Source of the DNA: Xanthobacteraceae bacterium
GTDB lineage: Bacteria > Pseudomonadota > Alphaproteobacteria > Rhizobiales > Xanthobacteraceae
Direction of reading: 5' to 3'
DNA: 64,000 nt
NCBI GenBank assembly: GCA_022844205.1
Contig: JALHMF010000001.1
Span: forward strand, 645,023 to 709,022
Part shown: piece by piece, positions 32,351 to 43,353 of the stretch
Position numbering within the stretch: position 1 is the first letter of the stretch
Layout: the number at the start of each line of letters is the position of its first letter
Notes under the pieces: generated by a model
What the model saw: the letters and a program-made list of their open reading frames with translations, nothing else
Told to the model about the DNA's origin: nothing
The model's database searches: none
Position numbers and translations under genes: made by a program

Positions 32351-33922
32351 TTATTTGGCGCTGACGGGCGGCTGCTTGGCGGGCTGGGCGGTCGTATCCT
32401 TCATGCTCGGCTGCAGCGGCGTGCGCTCGTCCACCGGGGGCAGAGCGGCCATCACGCGCGCGGCCGGGAAGGTGACGATCACTTCCGTGCCTTCGCGCAG
32501 CTTCGATATCAGCTTGAACGTGCCGCCGTGCAGGTCCACGAGGCCCTTCACGATGGGGAGGCCAAGACCGGCCCCTTCTTCGGCTTTCTTGATCGCGTTC
32601 GAGCCCTGCCCGAAGGAGGACAGCACGATCGGGATTTCGTCCTCGGGGATGCCCGCACCATTGTCGCGCACGCTGAGATACTGTCCGCCGGACGCCGTCC
32701 AGCCGACCTTCATCCACACCTCGCCGCCCTGCTGCGTATACTTGATCGCGTTGGAGAGCAGGTTCAGGCAGACCTGCCGCACGGCGCGTTCGTCGGCCCA
32801 GAGCTTCGGCAGCCCGCCCTCGTAAATTTCGTTGATCTTGATGTCCTTGTTGGTCGCGCGCAGCTTCAGGAGATGGTGGCAGTCCTCCGCCACATGCGCG
32901 AGCGCGATCGGCTCCTCGTTCAACTCGTAGCGACCGGCCTCGATGCGCGACAGATCGAGGACCTCGTTGATGAGTTCGAGGAGATGCTGGCCGGACGAAT
33001 GAATGTCCCCGGCATATTCCTTGTAGGTCGGCACCGAGTGCGGCCCGAGGATTTCGCTCTTCATTACTTCCGAGAACCCGAGCACGGCATTCAGCGGGGT
33101 GCGCAGCTCATGCGACATCTGCGCGAGGAAACGCGATTTGGCGAGATTCGCGGCTTCGGCGCGGCGGGCGGTCTCGTCCGACTTCGCTTTCGCCTGTTCC
33201 AGTTCGCCAACAAGCGCGTCGAGTTGCGCGCGCGCTTCCAGCGCCTGCAGCGCAGCGATATGCAGGCGATTCGCGACCATCACGAAATAGGCTTCGGCGC
33301 CGACCGTGAGGGATGCCAGCACAAGGTCCTGCGGCTGGCCGCGCAACAAATAATGCAGCGTCACCATGCCCGCGACCGGCATCGTCGCGGCATAGGCCGC
33401 ACTCGGGATCGAGGCCGCGAGCATCGAGAACACGGCGACCACGAGCAGCATCGCGAACAGCGAGAAGTCGCCGGCGCCATGCACGCCAAGGTCCACGAGG
33501 ATGTTGATGTTGATGACCCACGAAATGCCGAACAGGAAGTCGAACAGCGTGAACATCAGCCGGTAGCGGCGGCAGGTCGCCGGATCGGACGGGGTGGCGA
33601 GGAAGCGGCGGCACGCCGACATGTTCATCGAATGAATGGTGAGGGCGAGCAGCGTCCAGATCACCGCCGCGTGGCCGCCGGTCCACAGGCTCGATGAGAT
33701 GCCGACGAGCGAAATCAGCAGGAACAACGCCAGACCCGCCCCGATGCGGTGCTCCGCATAGACGCGCAAAAGCTCGTGGTCGAAAGCCGGCTTGAAGCCG
33801 CCGCTGGAAGTCAGCAGGTCGCGCGTTTCGCGCACACTGCGGGTGAGGCGGAGGCGGCGTTCATGCGCCGCACGCGCGGCATCCGCCGCGTATTCGTCGC
33901 CCCGCGCGTCAAACGCCGTCAT
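32351..33922 (-). CDS. Membrane sensor histidine kinase of the PdhS/PleC/DivJ type
   Basis: The 523-residue protein has a soluble N-terminus, about six membrane helices (residues ~60-215), a coiled coil, and a kinase core with His271 in QMSHELRTPLNAVLGFSEVM. The ATPase domain has LLSNAIKYT, DNGAGIPEDE and GAGLGLPI. A Pro-rich C-terminal tail follows. There is no obvious periplasmic sensor domain; the membrane bundle itself may sense. The H-box and following helix closely resemble those of the kinase at 23903-26254, so the two may share DivK-like targets. The start codon is followed by an Arg/Ala-rich leader and is not certain. Confidence 0.88.
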   Translation of the reverse strand: MTAFDARGDEYAADAARAAHERRLRLTRSVRETRDLLTSSGGFKPAFDHELLRVYAEHRIGAGLALFLLISLVGISSSLWTGGHAAVIWTLLALTIHSMNMSACRRFLATPSDPATCRRYRLMFTLFDFLFGISWVININILVDLGVHGAGDFSLFAMLLVVAVFSMLAASIPSAAYAATMPVAGMVTLHYLLRGQPQDLVLASLTVGAEAYFVMVANRLHIAALQALEARAQLDALVGELEQAKAKSDETARRAEAANLAKSRFLAQMSHELRTPLNAVLGFSEVMKSEILGPHSVPTYKEYAGDIHSSGQHLLELINEVLDLSRIEAGRYELNEEPIALAHVAEDCHHLLKLRATNKDIKINEIYEGGLPKLWADERAVRQVCLNLLSNAIKYTQQGGEVWMKVGWTASGGQYLSVRDNGAGIPEDEIPIVLSSFGQGSNAIKKAEEGAGLGLPIVKGLVDLHGGTFKLISKLREGTEVIVTFPAARVMAALPPVDERTPLQPSMKDTTAQPAKQPPVSAK

Positions 33923-34089
33923 ACGAAACCCGTCTGCATACTCACTCCCTTACTGATCGCCCAGGAATGGTTAATGGACGGCTCATCTTCTTGGTTAATG
34001 AAGTCTTGATCTTCAGGTTTGAAGGGGCTTTGTTGCGTCCGCCCGAACCAAACCCGTTAAAATGGGACCAGCGGGCGAAGGAGTATTGG

Positions 34090-34701
34090 ATGCAGCTTTA
34101 CGATGGCGGACGGGCGCCCAATCCCCGCCGGGTGCGGATGTTCCTGGCCGAGAAGGGGATCGATATTCCCAAGGTGCCGGTGGATCTCGCCAAAATGGAG
34201 CAGGCGGGCGATGCCTTCAAGGCGCTCAACCCGCTCCAGCGCGTGCCGGTGCTCGTGCTCGATGACGGCACGCCGATCGCCGAGAGCATGGCGATCTGCC
34301 GTTACTTCGAGGCGCTGCATCCGGAGCCGAACCTATTCGGGCGCGATCCAAAAGAGATCGCATTGATCGAAATGTGGATCCGCCGCGTGGAGCTGAACTT
34401 CTATTCTCCCGTATCGACCGTGTTCCGGCATCTGCATCCGGCGATGGCCGAACGCGAAGTGCCGCAGATACCCGCCTGGGGCGAGGCCAACAAGTCGAAG
34501 GCACTCGCGTTCCTCGCCTTGCTCGATTTCGAACTGGGCAAGCGCAAGTTCGTCGCCGGAGACCGCTTCACCGTCGCTGACATCGTCGCCGCGATCACGA
34601 CGGACTTCATGCGGGTCGCAAAATTGGAAGTGCCGGCGGACATGAAGAACATCCATCGCTGGTTCAATGAAATATCCGCTCGTCCGGCATTCGCTGCCTG
34701 A
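34090..34701 (+). CDS. Glutathione S-transferase family protein
   Basis: The 203-residue protein has an N-terminal thioredoxin-like domain with APNPRRVRMFLAEKG, the cis-proline segment RVPVLVLDDG and the gamma-glutamyl-binding IAESMAICRYFE, then an all-helical C-terminal domain with AGDRFTVADIVAAI. ATG 34090 follows GGAG and gives the normal family start (MQLYDGGRAPN). An in-frame ATG at 33967 adds 41 unrelated residues. The substrate is unknown. It is divergent from the kinase gene. Confidence 0.92.
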   Translation: MQLYDGGRAPNPRRVRMFLAEKGIDIPKVPVDLAKMEQAGDAFKALNPLQRVPVLVLDDGTPIAESMAICRYFEALHPEPNLFGRDPKEIALIEMWIRRVELNFYSPVSTVFRHLHPAMAEREVPQIPAWGEANKSKALAFLALLDFELGKRKFVAGDRFTVADIVAAITTDFMRVAKLEVPADMKNIHRWFNEISARPAFAA

Positions 34702-34740
34702 GGCAGGGCGCAAGACCGAAAAAATACAGGAGATCCTTGA

Positions 34741-35856
34741 ATGTCCGTCACGGCCGATCAGGTCCGAGAAAAACTGAAAGCGATTCATGTCCCCGGCGGG
34801 GGCGATCTCATCGCTTCCGGAAAGCTGTCCGACATCGCGGTGGCGAATGGAAAAGTATTCTGCTCGATCACCGTGGACGCCGATGCCGTGAAGGCATGGG
34901 AGCCGGTGCGGAAGCTGGCCGAGGAAACGATCAAGGCCATTCCGGGAATCTCTTCCGTGCTGATTGCGTTGACGGCCGAGCGCGCGGGCGGACAGAAGCC
35001 GGCCGCGGCTCCGGCTGCCACGCCGGGTCCCGGCGGAACGCGCGAAGTGCCGGGTATTCCGGGGATTAAAGCCGTGATTGCGGTGGCGTCGGGCAAGGGC
35101 GGTGTGGGCAAATCCACGACCGCGGTGAATCTCGCGCTCGGCCTGCGCGATCTAGGCCTGAAGATCGGCGTGCTCGATGCCGACATCTACGGTCCCTCAA
35201 TGCCGCGACTGCTCGCGATCAAGGGACGGCCCGAAACCATCGGGGGCCGCACACTGCGCCCGATGGAAGCCTACGGCATGAAGGTGATGTCGATTGGATT
35301 CCTGGTCGAGGAAGAAACGCCGATGATCTGGCGCGGGCCGATGGTGATGTCGGCGATCACGCAGATGCTCCGAGAAGTGCAGTGGGGCGAGCTTGACGTG
35401 CTCGTCGTCGATATGCCGCCCGGCACCGGTGATGCGCAGTTGACGCTCGCCCAACAGGTGCCGCTTGCGGGCTCCGTGATCGTGTCCACGCCGCAGGATC
35501 TGGCGCTGATCGATGCGCGGCGCGGCATTGCGATGTTCCGCCGCGTGGATGTGCCGGTGCTCGGCCTCGTCGAGAACATGAGCTATTTCCTTTGCCCGAA
35601 ATGCGGCGAGCGCACCGAGATTTTCAATCACGGCGGCGCGCGCAAGGAAGCGGAACGTCTCGGTGTGCCGTTCCTCGGTGAAGTACCGCTGGAGCCGAAG
35701 ATCCGCGAAACGTCGGACGCGGGCCTGCCGATTGTCGCTACCCAGCCCGACAGCAAGCACGCGCAGGTCTATCGCGAGATCGCGAAGAAAGTGCATGCCG
35801 GATTGCTGGCGAAAACGGGTGTTCGCACGGCGCCGAAGATTGTGATTGAGAGCTAG
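34741..35856 (+). CDS. apbC: Mrp/ApbC-family iron-sulfur cluster carrier ATPase
   Basis: This cytosolic ATPase carries 4Fe-4S clusters to apoproteins. The 371-residue protein has an N-terminal MIP18/DUF59 domain, an Ala/Pro linker, and the deviant Walker [10 protein letters not shown] (residues 118-126). The cluster-binding CPKC has Cys285 and Cys288. [13 protein letters not shown] is the family signature. Length and order are as expected. Its GGAG-type ribosome site is 39 bases after the transferase stop, so cotranscription is possible. Confidence 0.95.
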   Translation: MSVTADQVREKLKAIHVPGGGDLIASGKLSDIAVANGKVFCSITVDADAVKAWEPVRKLAEETIKAIPGISSVLIALTAERAGGQKPAAAPAATPGPGGTREVPGIPGIKAVIAVASGKGGVGKSTTAVNLALGLRDLGLKIGVLDADIYGPSMPRLLAIKGRPETIGGRTLRPMEAYGMKVMSIGFLVEEETPMIWRGPMVMSAITQMLREVQWGELDVLVVDMPPGTGDAQLTLAQQVPLAGSVIVSTPQDLALIDARRGIAMFRRVDVPVLGLVENMSYFLCPKCGERTEIFNHGGARKEAERLGVPFLGEVPLEPKIRETSDAGLPIVATQPDSKHAQVYREIAKKVHAGLLAKTGVRTAPKIVIES

Positions 35857-36246
35857 AAGTCTTATTCTCGGTTGTGGCCAGGATGCCATTATAACGCTCG
35901 CAATGTATTGCACATCCAGCACCGCCATGGCCGCCCGGATGCAGGCCGCCGAAGTCCTGCCGGCCTTGCGCAAGCAGGGGCAAAAACGGCGGTGCCTTTC
36001 GAAAAGGCATTGGAGATCGCCGCCGACGCCTGCCCAAGCATCAGGCATCCGTCCAAGCCGAAAGTTTCGCCCGGCGAATTCCTTGCCGCTGCATCGGCCG
36101 CGAGGATCGCCGCAAACAGCGTAAAATAGCCGTAGCCCCTCCTTTGGAATGCCACCGGCCCCCATGACGGGGCTTGCGGGCCGTGCTACCGATTCAGGAA
36201 AGCGGAGCCGAAATCCGCTGTCATTGAAACCTGGGGAGGTTGTTGA
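35857..36246. other. 390-base interval without a convincing gene
   Basis: Short open frames exist on both strands (for example 35872-36129 forward and 35889-36155 reverse), but none has a recognisable domain and they overlap each other. The reverse frame begins with a hydrophobic, signal-like stretch after a GGAGG, so a small exported protein is a weak possibility. The right end carries the promoter region and strong GGGGAGG ribosome site (36233-36239) of the TRAP binding-protein gene. Confidence 0.5.
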
Positions 36247-37332
<1,086 letters not shown>

Positions 37333-37357
37333 TCGCCGTCCATCGTCGAAAGAAATC

Positions 37358-37387
37358 GCCCCGGAGCTTCGGCTCCGGGGCGTTTTT
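37358..37387. terminator. Bidirectional-looking terminator between dctP and dctM
   Basis: GCCCCGGAGC (37358-37367) and GCTCCGGGGC (37372-37381) form a perfect ten-pair stem closed by the stable TTCG loop, followed by GTTTTTGTTT. On the forward strand it is a textbook terminator for the binding-protein gene. On the reverse strand the upstream AGAAAT offers only a weak U-run, but the hairpin may also mark the end of dctM transcripts. Confidence 0.85.
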
Positions 37388-37410
37388 GTTTGTCTCGGCC
37401 GGTCCTTGAT

Positions 37411-39060
<1,650 letters not shown>

Positions 39061-39074
39061 CGTGGCCTCCCGTA

Positions 39075-39659
39075 TTATCTTTTCTCGATGACCTTGATGA
39101 TCTCGTTCACTTCCACCACGGCAGGGTGGTGGCCGCGGTGCTCGTGCGGATCCTCCATCAATCCTCGCAGGATCCCGATCCGCTTGATCAGTTCTGAAAT
39201 GCCTTGAAACAAAAGGAGCAGGAAAGCGAAGGGGACCAGAAACTTGATCGGCCAGACGAGCAGGCCTCCGGCGTTGGTGGAGACTTCATTTACCCGGAAG
39301 GAAGCCGTGAAGAACGGCCATCCCGTGATGATCATGATGAGGCAGAAGGGAAACAGGAAAACAATGTGGCCAAAAATATCGACCCAGTTGCGCGCCCGTT
39401 TCGAGAACATGCTGTTCACGATGTCGATGCGAATATGTTCGTTCGCGAGCAGGGTCCACGACGCGCAGATCATGAACACGATGGCGAAGAGATACCATTG
39501 CAGTTCAAGCCATGCGTTCGAGCTCGTGTCGAACACCTTGCGCACCGTCGCGTTCGCGGCGGATACAATCACCGCCACCACGACCAGCCACGCAGTCCAT
39601 TTTCCAAGATAACGATTGACCGCGTCGACGACGCGGCTGAAAGCAAGCAGACCTTGCAA
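39075..39659 (-). CDS. dctQ: TRAP transporter small permease subunit (DctQ)
   Basis: The 194-residue protein has four membrane helices and the DctQ features NRYLGKWTAWLVV, FDTSSNAWLELQWYLFAIVF and RIDIVNSMFSKRARNWVD. I start at TTG 39659, which has a perfect GGAGG five bases upstream (39669-39665) and gives the normal family N-terminus. A longer frame from 39710 adds 17 residues with no similarity. DctQ and DctM form the membrane part of the transporter served by the binding protein at 36247-37332. Confidence 0.92.
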   Translation of the reverse strand: MQGLLAFSRVVDAVNRYLGKWTAWLVVVAVIVSAANATVRKVFDTSSNAWLELQWYLFAIVFMICASWTLLANEHIRIDIVNSMFSKRARNWVDIFGHIVFLFPFCLIMIITGWPFFTASFRVNEVSTNAGGLLVWPIKFLVPFAFLLLLFQGISELIKRIGILRGLMEDPHEHRGHHPAVVEVNEIIKVIEKR

Positions 39660-39787
39660 CCCCACCTCCCAAACGGAACCGCTCCGCGGTCCGCCCCCAC
39701 TCCAAGGCAATCTTTTTTTGTTCGAGGCCGCAAGGCCTCCAGCCTTTTGACTACATTAAAACAGCATAGCTTCTGGGGGCCAGCCCT

Positions 39788-40690
39788 TTAATGCGGAACT
39801 TCCGGGGGCGCTGTCCGGCTTGCCCGGCTCTTCACCGTCTCCCGGTGAAGCATATAAAGCCCAGCACCTACGATGATCGCCATGCCTGCGATGGAGATGG
39901 AGTCTGGAATATCACCGAACAGGACGTAGCCCAGAAAAACGGCATTCACGATCATGGCGTAGCGGAACGGGCTGATCACGGAGACATTGGTGCCGCGGAA
40001 GGCAAGCGTCATCAGGTAGAAGGCCGCGACCAGAAACAGCGCGGCGACCATTACGATAGCGGTGCCCGTGAAGCTTGGCGTGGTCCACGGCTCCACCAGC
40101 GAGCCGGACAGGCCGACAAACGAACCGACCAGTGACGTCCCAAACACCACCATCGAAATCGGAATGTCGTGGGGAATTTTTCGCGTCAGCAGATCGCGGG
40201 TAAGAATCATCAGCGTCGCAAACAGCACAATCAGCGTAGTGCTGTTGAAGCCGGAAGTCGCTGGCTTCATCACCAGCAGCATCCCGGCAAACCCCGCCGC
40301 AATGGCGAGCCAGCGCCGCCAGCCGACGGTTTCGCCGAGGAACGCCGCCCCCACAACCGTGAGCAGGAACGGCTGGATCATCAGGATAGCCGTCACATTG
40401 GCGAGCGGCATTCTGGCAAGGCAATAGATCAGTACGATCCCGGTAAAGCCCTCTATCAGCGCGCGCGCGATCAACGCCGGATTGCGGGTGCGCGCGAAGG
40501 CATAAAGCTCGCGCCGCAACAGGATGATCAGGAAGGCGAGGGCGAAGGCGAAAATGCCCCGCAGCCCCACGATCTGCGAGACCGGCAGATAGTTTGTCGC
40601 GAGCTTGGTCATCGCGTCGTTCGTGCCAAAGCAGAAGCCCGCGCCGAGCATCGCGAAAATGCCGCGCTGGTTCGCCGTCATTTTGGACAT
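39788..40690 (-). CDS. EamA-family (DMT) transporter
   Basis: The 300-residue protein has ten predicted membrane helices in two EamA repeats (ARMPLANVTAILMIQPFLLT ending the first half, RYAMIVNAVFLGYVLFGD in the second). Members export amino acids, metabolites or drugs; the substrate here cannot be told. It lies 19 bases downstream of moaA on the same strand, probably in one transcript, but no functional link is evident. Confidence 0.9.
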   Translation of the reverse strand: MSKMTANQRGIFAMLGAGFCFGTNDAMTKLATNYLPVSQIVGLRGIFAFALAFLIILLRRELYAFARTRNPALIARALIEGFTGIVLIYCLARMPLANVTAILMIQPFLLTVVGAAFLGETVGWRRWLAIAAGFAGMLLVMKPATSGFNSTTLIVLFATLMILTRDLLTRKIPHDIPISMVVFGTSLVGSFVGLSGSLVEPWTTPSFTGTAIVMVAALFLVAAFYLMTLAFRGTNVSVISPFRYAMIVNAVFLGYVLFGDIPDSISIAGMAIIVGAGLYMLHRETVKSRASRTAPPEVPH

Positions 40691-40709
40691 TCAGAATACC
40701 CGCGCGGCG

Positions 40710-41750
40710 TCAGCCGCCGGTCATGCTCATGTGACGGGAGACGGCCGGCTGCTGCGTTCGCCGGTCGATGACGAAGTCGTGGCCCTTCGGCTTGCGCGCG
40801 ATGGCGTGCTCAATTGCGGTTTGCAGCAGATCGTCGGACTCCGACGCGCGCAGCGGGGTGCGCAGGTCGGCGGCGTCTTCCTGTCCGAGACACATATAGA
40901 GTGTGCCCGTGCAGGTAATCCGCACGCGGTTGCAGCCCTCGCAGAAATTGTGCGTGAGCGGCGTGATGAAGCCGAGCCTTCCGCCGGTTTCCTTGACGCT
41001 CACATAGCGCGCCGGGCCGCCGGTGCGGAACGGAATGTCTTCCAGCGTGAATTTTTCCGCGAGCCGCGCCCGCACGAGCGAGAGCGGCAGATACTGGTCG
41101 ACGCGCTCGGAGCCGACATCGCCCAGCGGCATGACTTCAATGAGCGACAGATCCATGCCGCGTCCATGCGCCCATTCCATCAGCGTCGGGATTTCGTCCT
41201 CGTTGTCGCCCTTCAGCGCCACCGCATTGATCTTGACGTGCAGGCCAGCGTCCTGGGCGGCGTCGATGCCTTCGAGCACTTTCGCCAGATCGCCCCAGCG
41301 CGTGAGCGCCTTGAATTTCACCGGATCGAGCGTGTCGAGCGAGACGTTGATGCGCTTCACGCCGAAGCCGGCAAGCTCTTTTGCGTATTTGGCAAGCTGG
41401 GAGCCGTTGGTGGTGAGCGTCAGCTCATCCAGTGCGCCGGTGTCGAGATGGTGCGAGAGCGAACGGAAAAGAGTCATAATATCCCGCCGCACCAGCGGCT
41501 CGCCGCCGGTGAGGCGGAGCTTCCGGGTGCCGCGTGCGATGAAGGCAGAGCAGAGCCGGTCGAGTTCCTCCAGCGTGAGCAAATCCTGCTTCGGCAGGAA
41601 GCTCATCTGCTCGGACATGCAATAAACGCAGCGGAAATCGCATCGATCGGTTACGGAGACGCGCAGATAGGTAATCGCCCGGCCGAACGGATCGACCAGC
41701 GGTTTTGCACCCGACGAGAGATCGAAACTGCGCCTGTTGTCAGTGTCCAT
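40710..41750 (-). CDS. moaA: GTP 3',8-cyclase MoaA (molybdenum cofactor biosynthesis)
   Basis: MoaA is a radical-SAM enzyme for the first step of molybdopterin synthesis. The 346-residue protein has the N-terminal 4Fe-4S motif with Cys37, Cys41 and Cys44 (CDFRCVYC). A second cluster site follows (CEGCNRVR and a later Cys), and the C-terminus ends in the essential Gly-Gly (MTGG). Length is normal. No other moa genes are nearby. Confidence 0.96.
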   Translation of the reverse strand: MDTDNRRSFDLSSGAKPLVDPFGRAITYLRVSVTDRCDFRCVYCMSEQMSFLPKQDLLTLEELDRLCSAFIARGTRKLRLTGGEPLVRRDIMTLFRSLSHHLDTGALDELTLTTNGSQLAKYAKELAGFGVKRINVSLDTLDPVKFKALTRWGDLAKVLEGIDAAQDAGLHVKINAVALKGDNEDEIPTLMEWAHGRGMDLSLIEVMPLGDVGSERVDQYLPLSLVRARLAEKFTLEDIPFRTGGPARYVSVKETGGRLGFITPLTHNFCEGCNRVRITCTGTLYMCLGQEDAADLRTPLRASESDDLLQTAIEHAIARKPKGHDFVIDRRTQQPAVSRHMSMTGG

Positions 41751-41889
41751 CGGTTGCCGAATTCCTCCCGGGGCCGGTTCTGCCCGGCTTTCTCCTACGC
41801 CATAGTGAAGGACCGTGCTACCCGCGTAAAGTGGCGGTTCCGCTTTGCATCAAAGGGGTTGGCCGCTATTTTCGCGTCCGGAGATACAT

Positions 41890-42279
41890 ATGGCGACGGA
41901 ACATCAGGAATCGAAGGTCTGGCCGACGGAAATTCGCCTGCACAAGGACCGCCGCTCGCTCACGATCGCGTTTGACGACGGAAGCCAGTCCACTTTCTCC
42001 GCCGAGTATCTGCGCGTCGAAAGCCCAAGCGCCGAAGTGCAGGGCCACAACCCCGACGAGCGCAAGACCGTGCCCGGCAAGAAAGACGTGGGTATCATGG
42101 AGTTGCATCCCGTCGGCAATTACGCGCTGCGCATCGCTTTTGACGACCTGCACTCGACCGGTATTTTTTCGTGGGATTTTTTCCGCCAGCTCGCGGATGA
42201 ATTCGAGTTTCGCTGGCAGCGATACATCGATGAACTGGCGGCGAAGAATCTTTCGCGCGAAATACCGAAGCGTAATTGA
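41890..42279 (+). CDS. DUF971 domain protein (gamma-butyrobetaine hydroxylase N-terminal-like)
   Basis: The 129-residue protein has the DUF971 core: PTEIRLHKDRRSLTIAFDDG, EYLRVESPSAEVQGH, and GNYALRIAFDDLHSTGIFSWDFFR. The fold is a small beta-rich domain seen alone in bacteria near Mrp/ApbC or moaA genes and fused in carnitine-synthesis enzymes; a role in Fe-S or cofactor metabolism has been suggested but not shown. ATG 41890 fits the family start; the frame extends back to 41845. Divergent from moaA. Confidence 0.85.
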   Translation: MATEHQESKVWPTEIRLHKDRRSLTIAFDDGSQSTFSAEYLRVESPSAEVQGHNPDERKTVPGKKDVGIMELHPVGNYALRIAFDDLHSTGIFSWDFFRQLADEFEFRWQRYIDELAAKNLSREIPKRN

Positions 42280-42280
42280 C

Positions 42281-42403
42281 GTTCCCCGGGCAAACGCGAA
42301 CGAAGTTCGCGTGAGACCCGGGGTCCAGAGCTACAAAAAATGAATTGAATTTAGGGACTGGACCCCGGCCCGCGCCGCGCCTGCGCGCGGCTGGCCGGGG
42401 AAC
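42281..42403. repeat. Inverted-repeat element (GTTCCCCGGG...CCGGGGAAC family)
   Basis: Outer arms GTTCCCCGG (42281) and CCGGGGAAC (ending 42403) enclose GACCCGGGGTCCAG and GGACTGGACCCCGG, which also pair, and internal hairpins such as CGCGAACGAAGTTCGCG and GCCGCGCCTGCGCGCGGC. The element fills the whole gap between the DUF971 gene and the L,D-transpeptidase gene, where the two converge. Confidence 0.75.
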
Positions 42404-42411
42404 GCTCGAAC

Positions 42412-43095
42412 TTACCGCTGCTGTATCACGTGAACGACCGTGCCGACCCGCACCTTGTTGTAAAGGTCGATCACGTCCTCGTTCGTCATCCGGAAACAGC
42501 CGGACGATACCGCCTGTCCGATCGTCTCGGGTTCATTGGAACCGTGGATGCGGTAGAGCGTGGAGCCGAGATATATCGCGCGCGCCCCGAGCGGATTGTC
42601 CGGCCCGCCTTTCATGTGCGCGGGCAGGCCGGGCTCGCGCCTGCGCATTTCTTCCGGCGGCACCCAGTCCGGCCATTCGCGCTTTTGCGTGACCGTGTGC
42701 GTGCCGCCCCAGCGGAATCCGTCGCGGCCGACGCCGATGCCGTATTTGATCGCCCAGTGATTGTCGACGACGTAGTAGAGTCTGCGCTCGGCGGTGTTCA
42801 CGATCACCGTGCCCGGCGCATATTTCGATCCGTCGAACAGCACCGTCTGGCGCGGGATCGGATTGTGGACGAAGCCGCTCCTGCCGCGCGCGCCGATCGG
42901 CTCGCGCGTGATCGGATCGACCTGCCCGCCGCCGCCGAACGAAAAGCCCGGCAGGCTCTGGCCCCAGCCCCACGATGACGGCGATTGCGCGGGCGGCTCG
43001 GGCTGTTTCTTCTTCTGCGATTGGGCGGACGCTCCGCCCATGGCAAGCGCGGCGGAGAGAACGATCGCGGTCGCAGCGATAAAACGGAATTCCAT
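42412..43095 (-). CDS. L,D-transpeptidase (YkuD family)
   Basis: This periplasmic enzyme cross-links peptidoglycan or attaches proteins to it. The 227-residue protein has a signal peptide ending near ASA-Q (residue 24), a Gln/Pro/Gly-rich linker, and a YkuD domain with the catalytic motif: His184 in RIHGSNEP and Cys200 in SSGCFRM. The family is especially important in Hyphomicrobiales, where L,D-cross-links dominate. Confidence 0.95.
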   Translation of the reverse strand: MEFRFIAATAIVLSAALAMGGASAQSQKKKQPEPPAQSPSSWGWGQSLPGFSFGGGGQVDPITREPIGARGRSGFVHNPIPRQTVLFDGSKYAPGTVIVNTAERRLYYVVDNHWAIKYGIGVGRDGFRWGGTHTVTQKREWPDWVPPEEMRRREPGLPAHMKGGPDNPLGARAIYLGSTLYRIHGSNEPETIGQAVSSGCFRMTNEDVIDLYNKVRVGTVVHVIQQR

Positions 43096-43118
43096 GCTCG
43101 GCCCCCGCCGGATTGAAA

Positions 43119-43193
43119 TGGTGGGCGCGACAGGGATTGAACCTGTGACCCCTCCCGTGTGAAGGGAGTGCTCTCCCGCTGAGCTACGCGCCC
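43119..43193 (-). tRNA. tRNA-Val (anticodon CAC)
   Basis: The reverse strand folds into a standard cloverleaf of 75 bases including encoded CCA. The acceptor is GGGCGCG paired with CGCGCCC, the D-arm GCTC...GAGC, the anticodon stem CTCCC/GGGAG around loop TTCACAC, and the T-arm ACAGG/CCTGT with TTCAATC. The anticodon CAC reads the valine codon GTG. Confidence 0.97.
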
Positions 43194-43353
43194 GTGGCGG
43201 CGATGTAAGGTTTCGAAGGTTGCGAAGTCAAGAACGGCGGCTTTCCGCTTGATTTTTTTGGTTCAATCGCAGGTTAGAGCCGCGAGATGTCTATTGATCT
43301 GGAATGTTTTATGTCCAGAGTCATGGTGAGATGAAAGCAACGGTGCCGTCCTC

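Noticed and set aside
40605-41975. 456-codon forward open frame opposite moaA
   Set aside because: Antisense to moaA, which has both iron-sulfur motifs and the terminal Gly-Gly.
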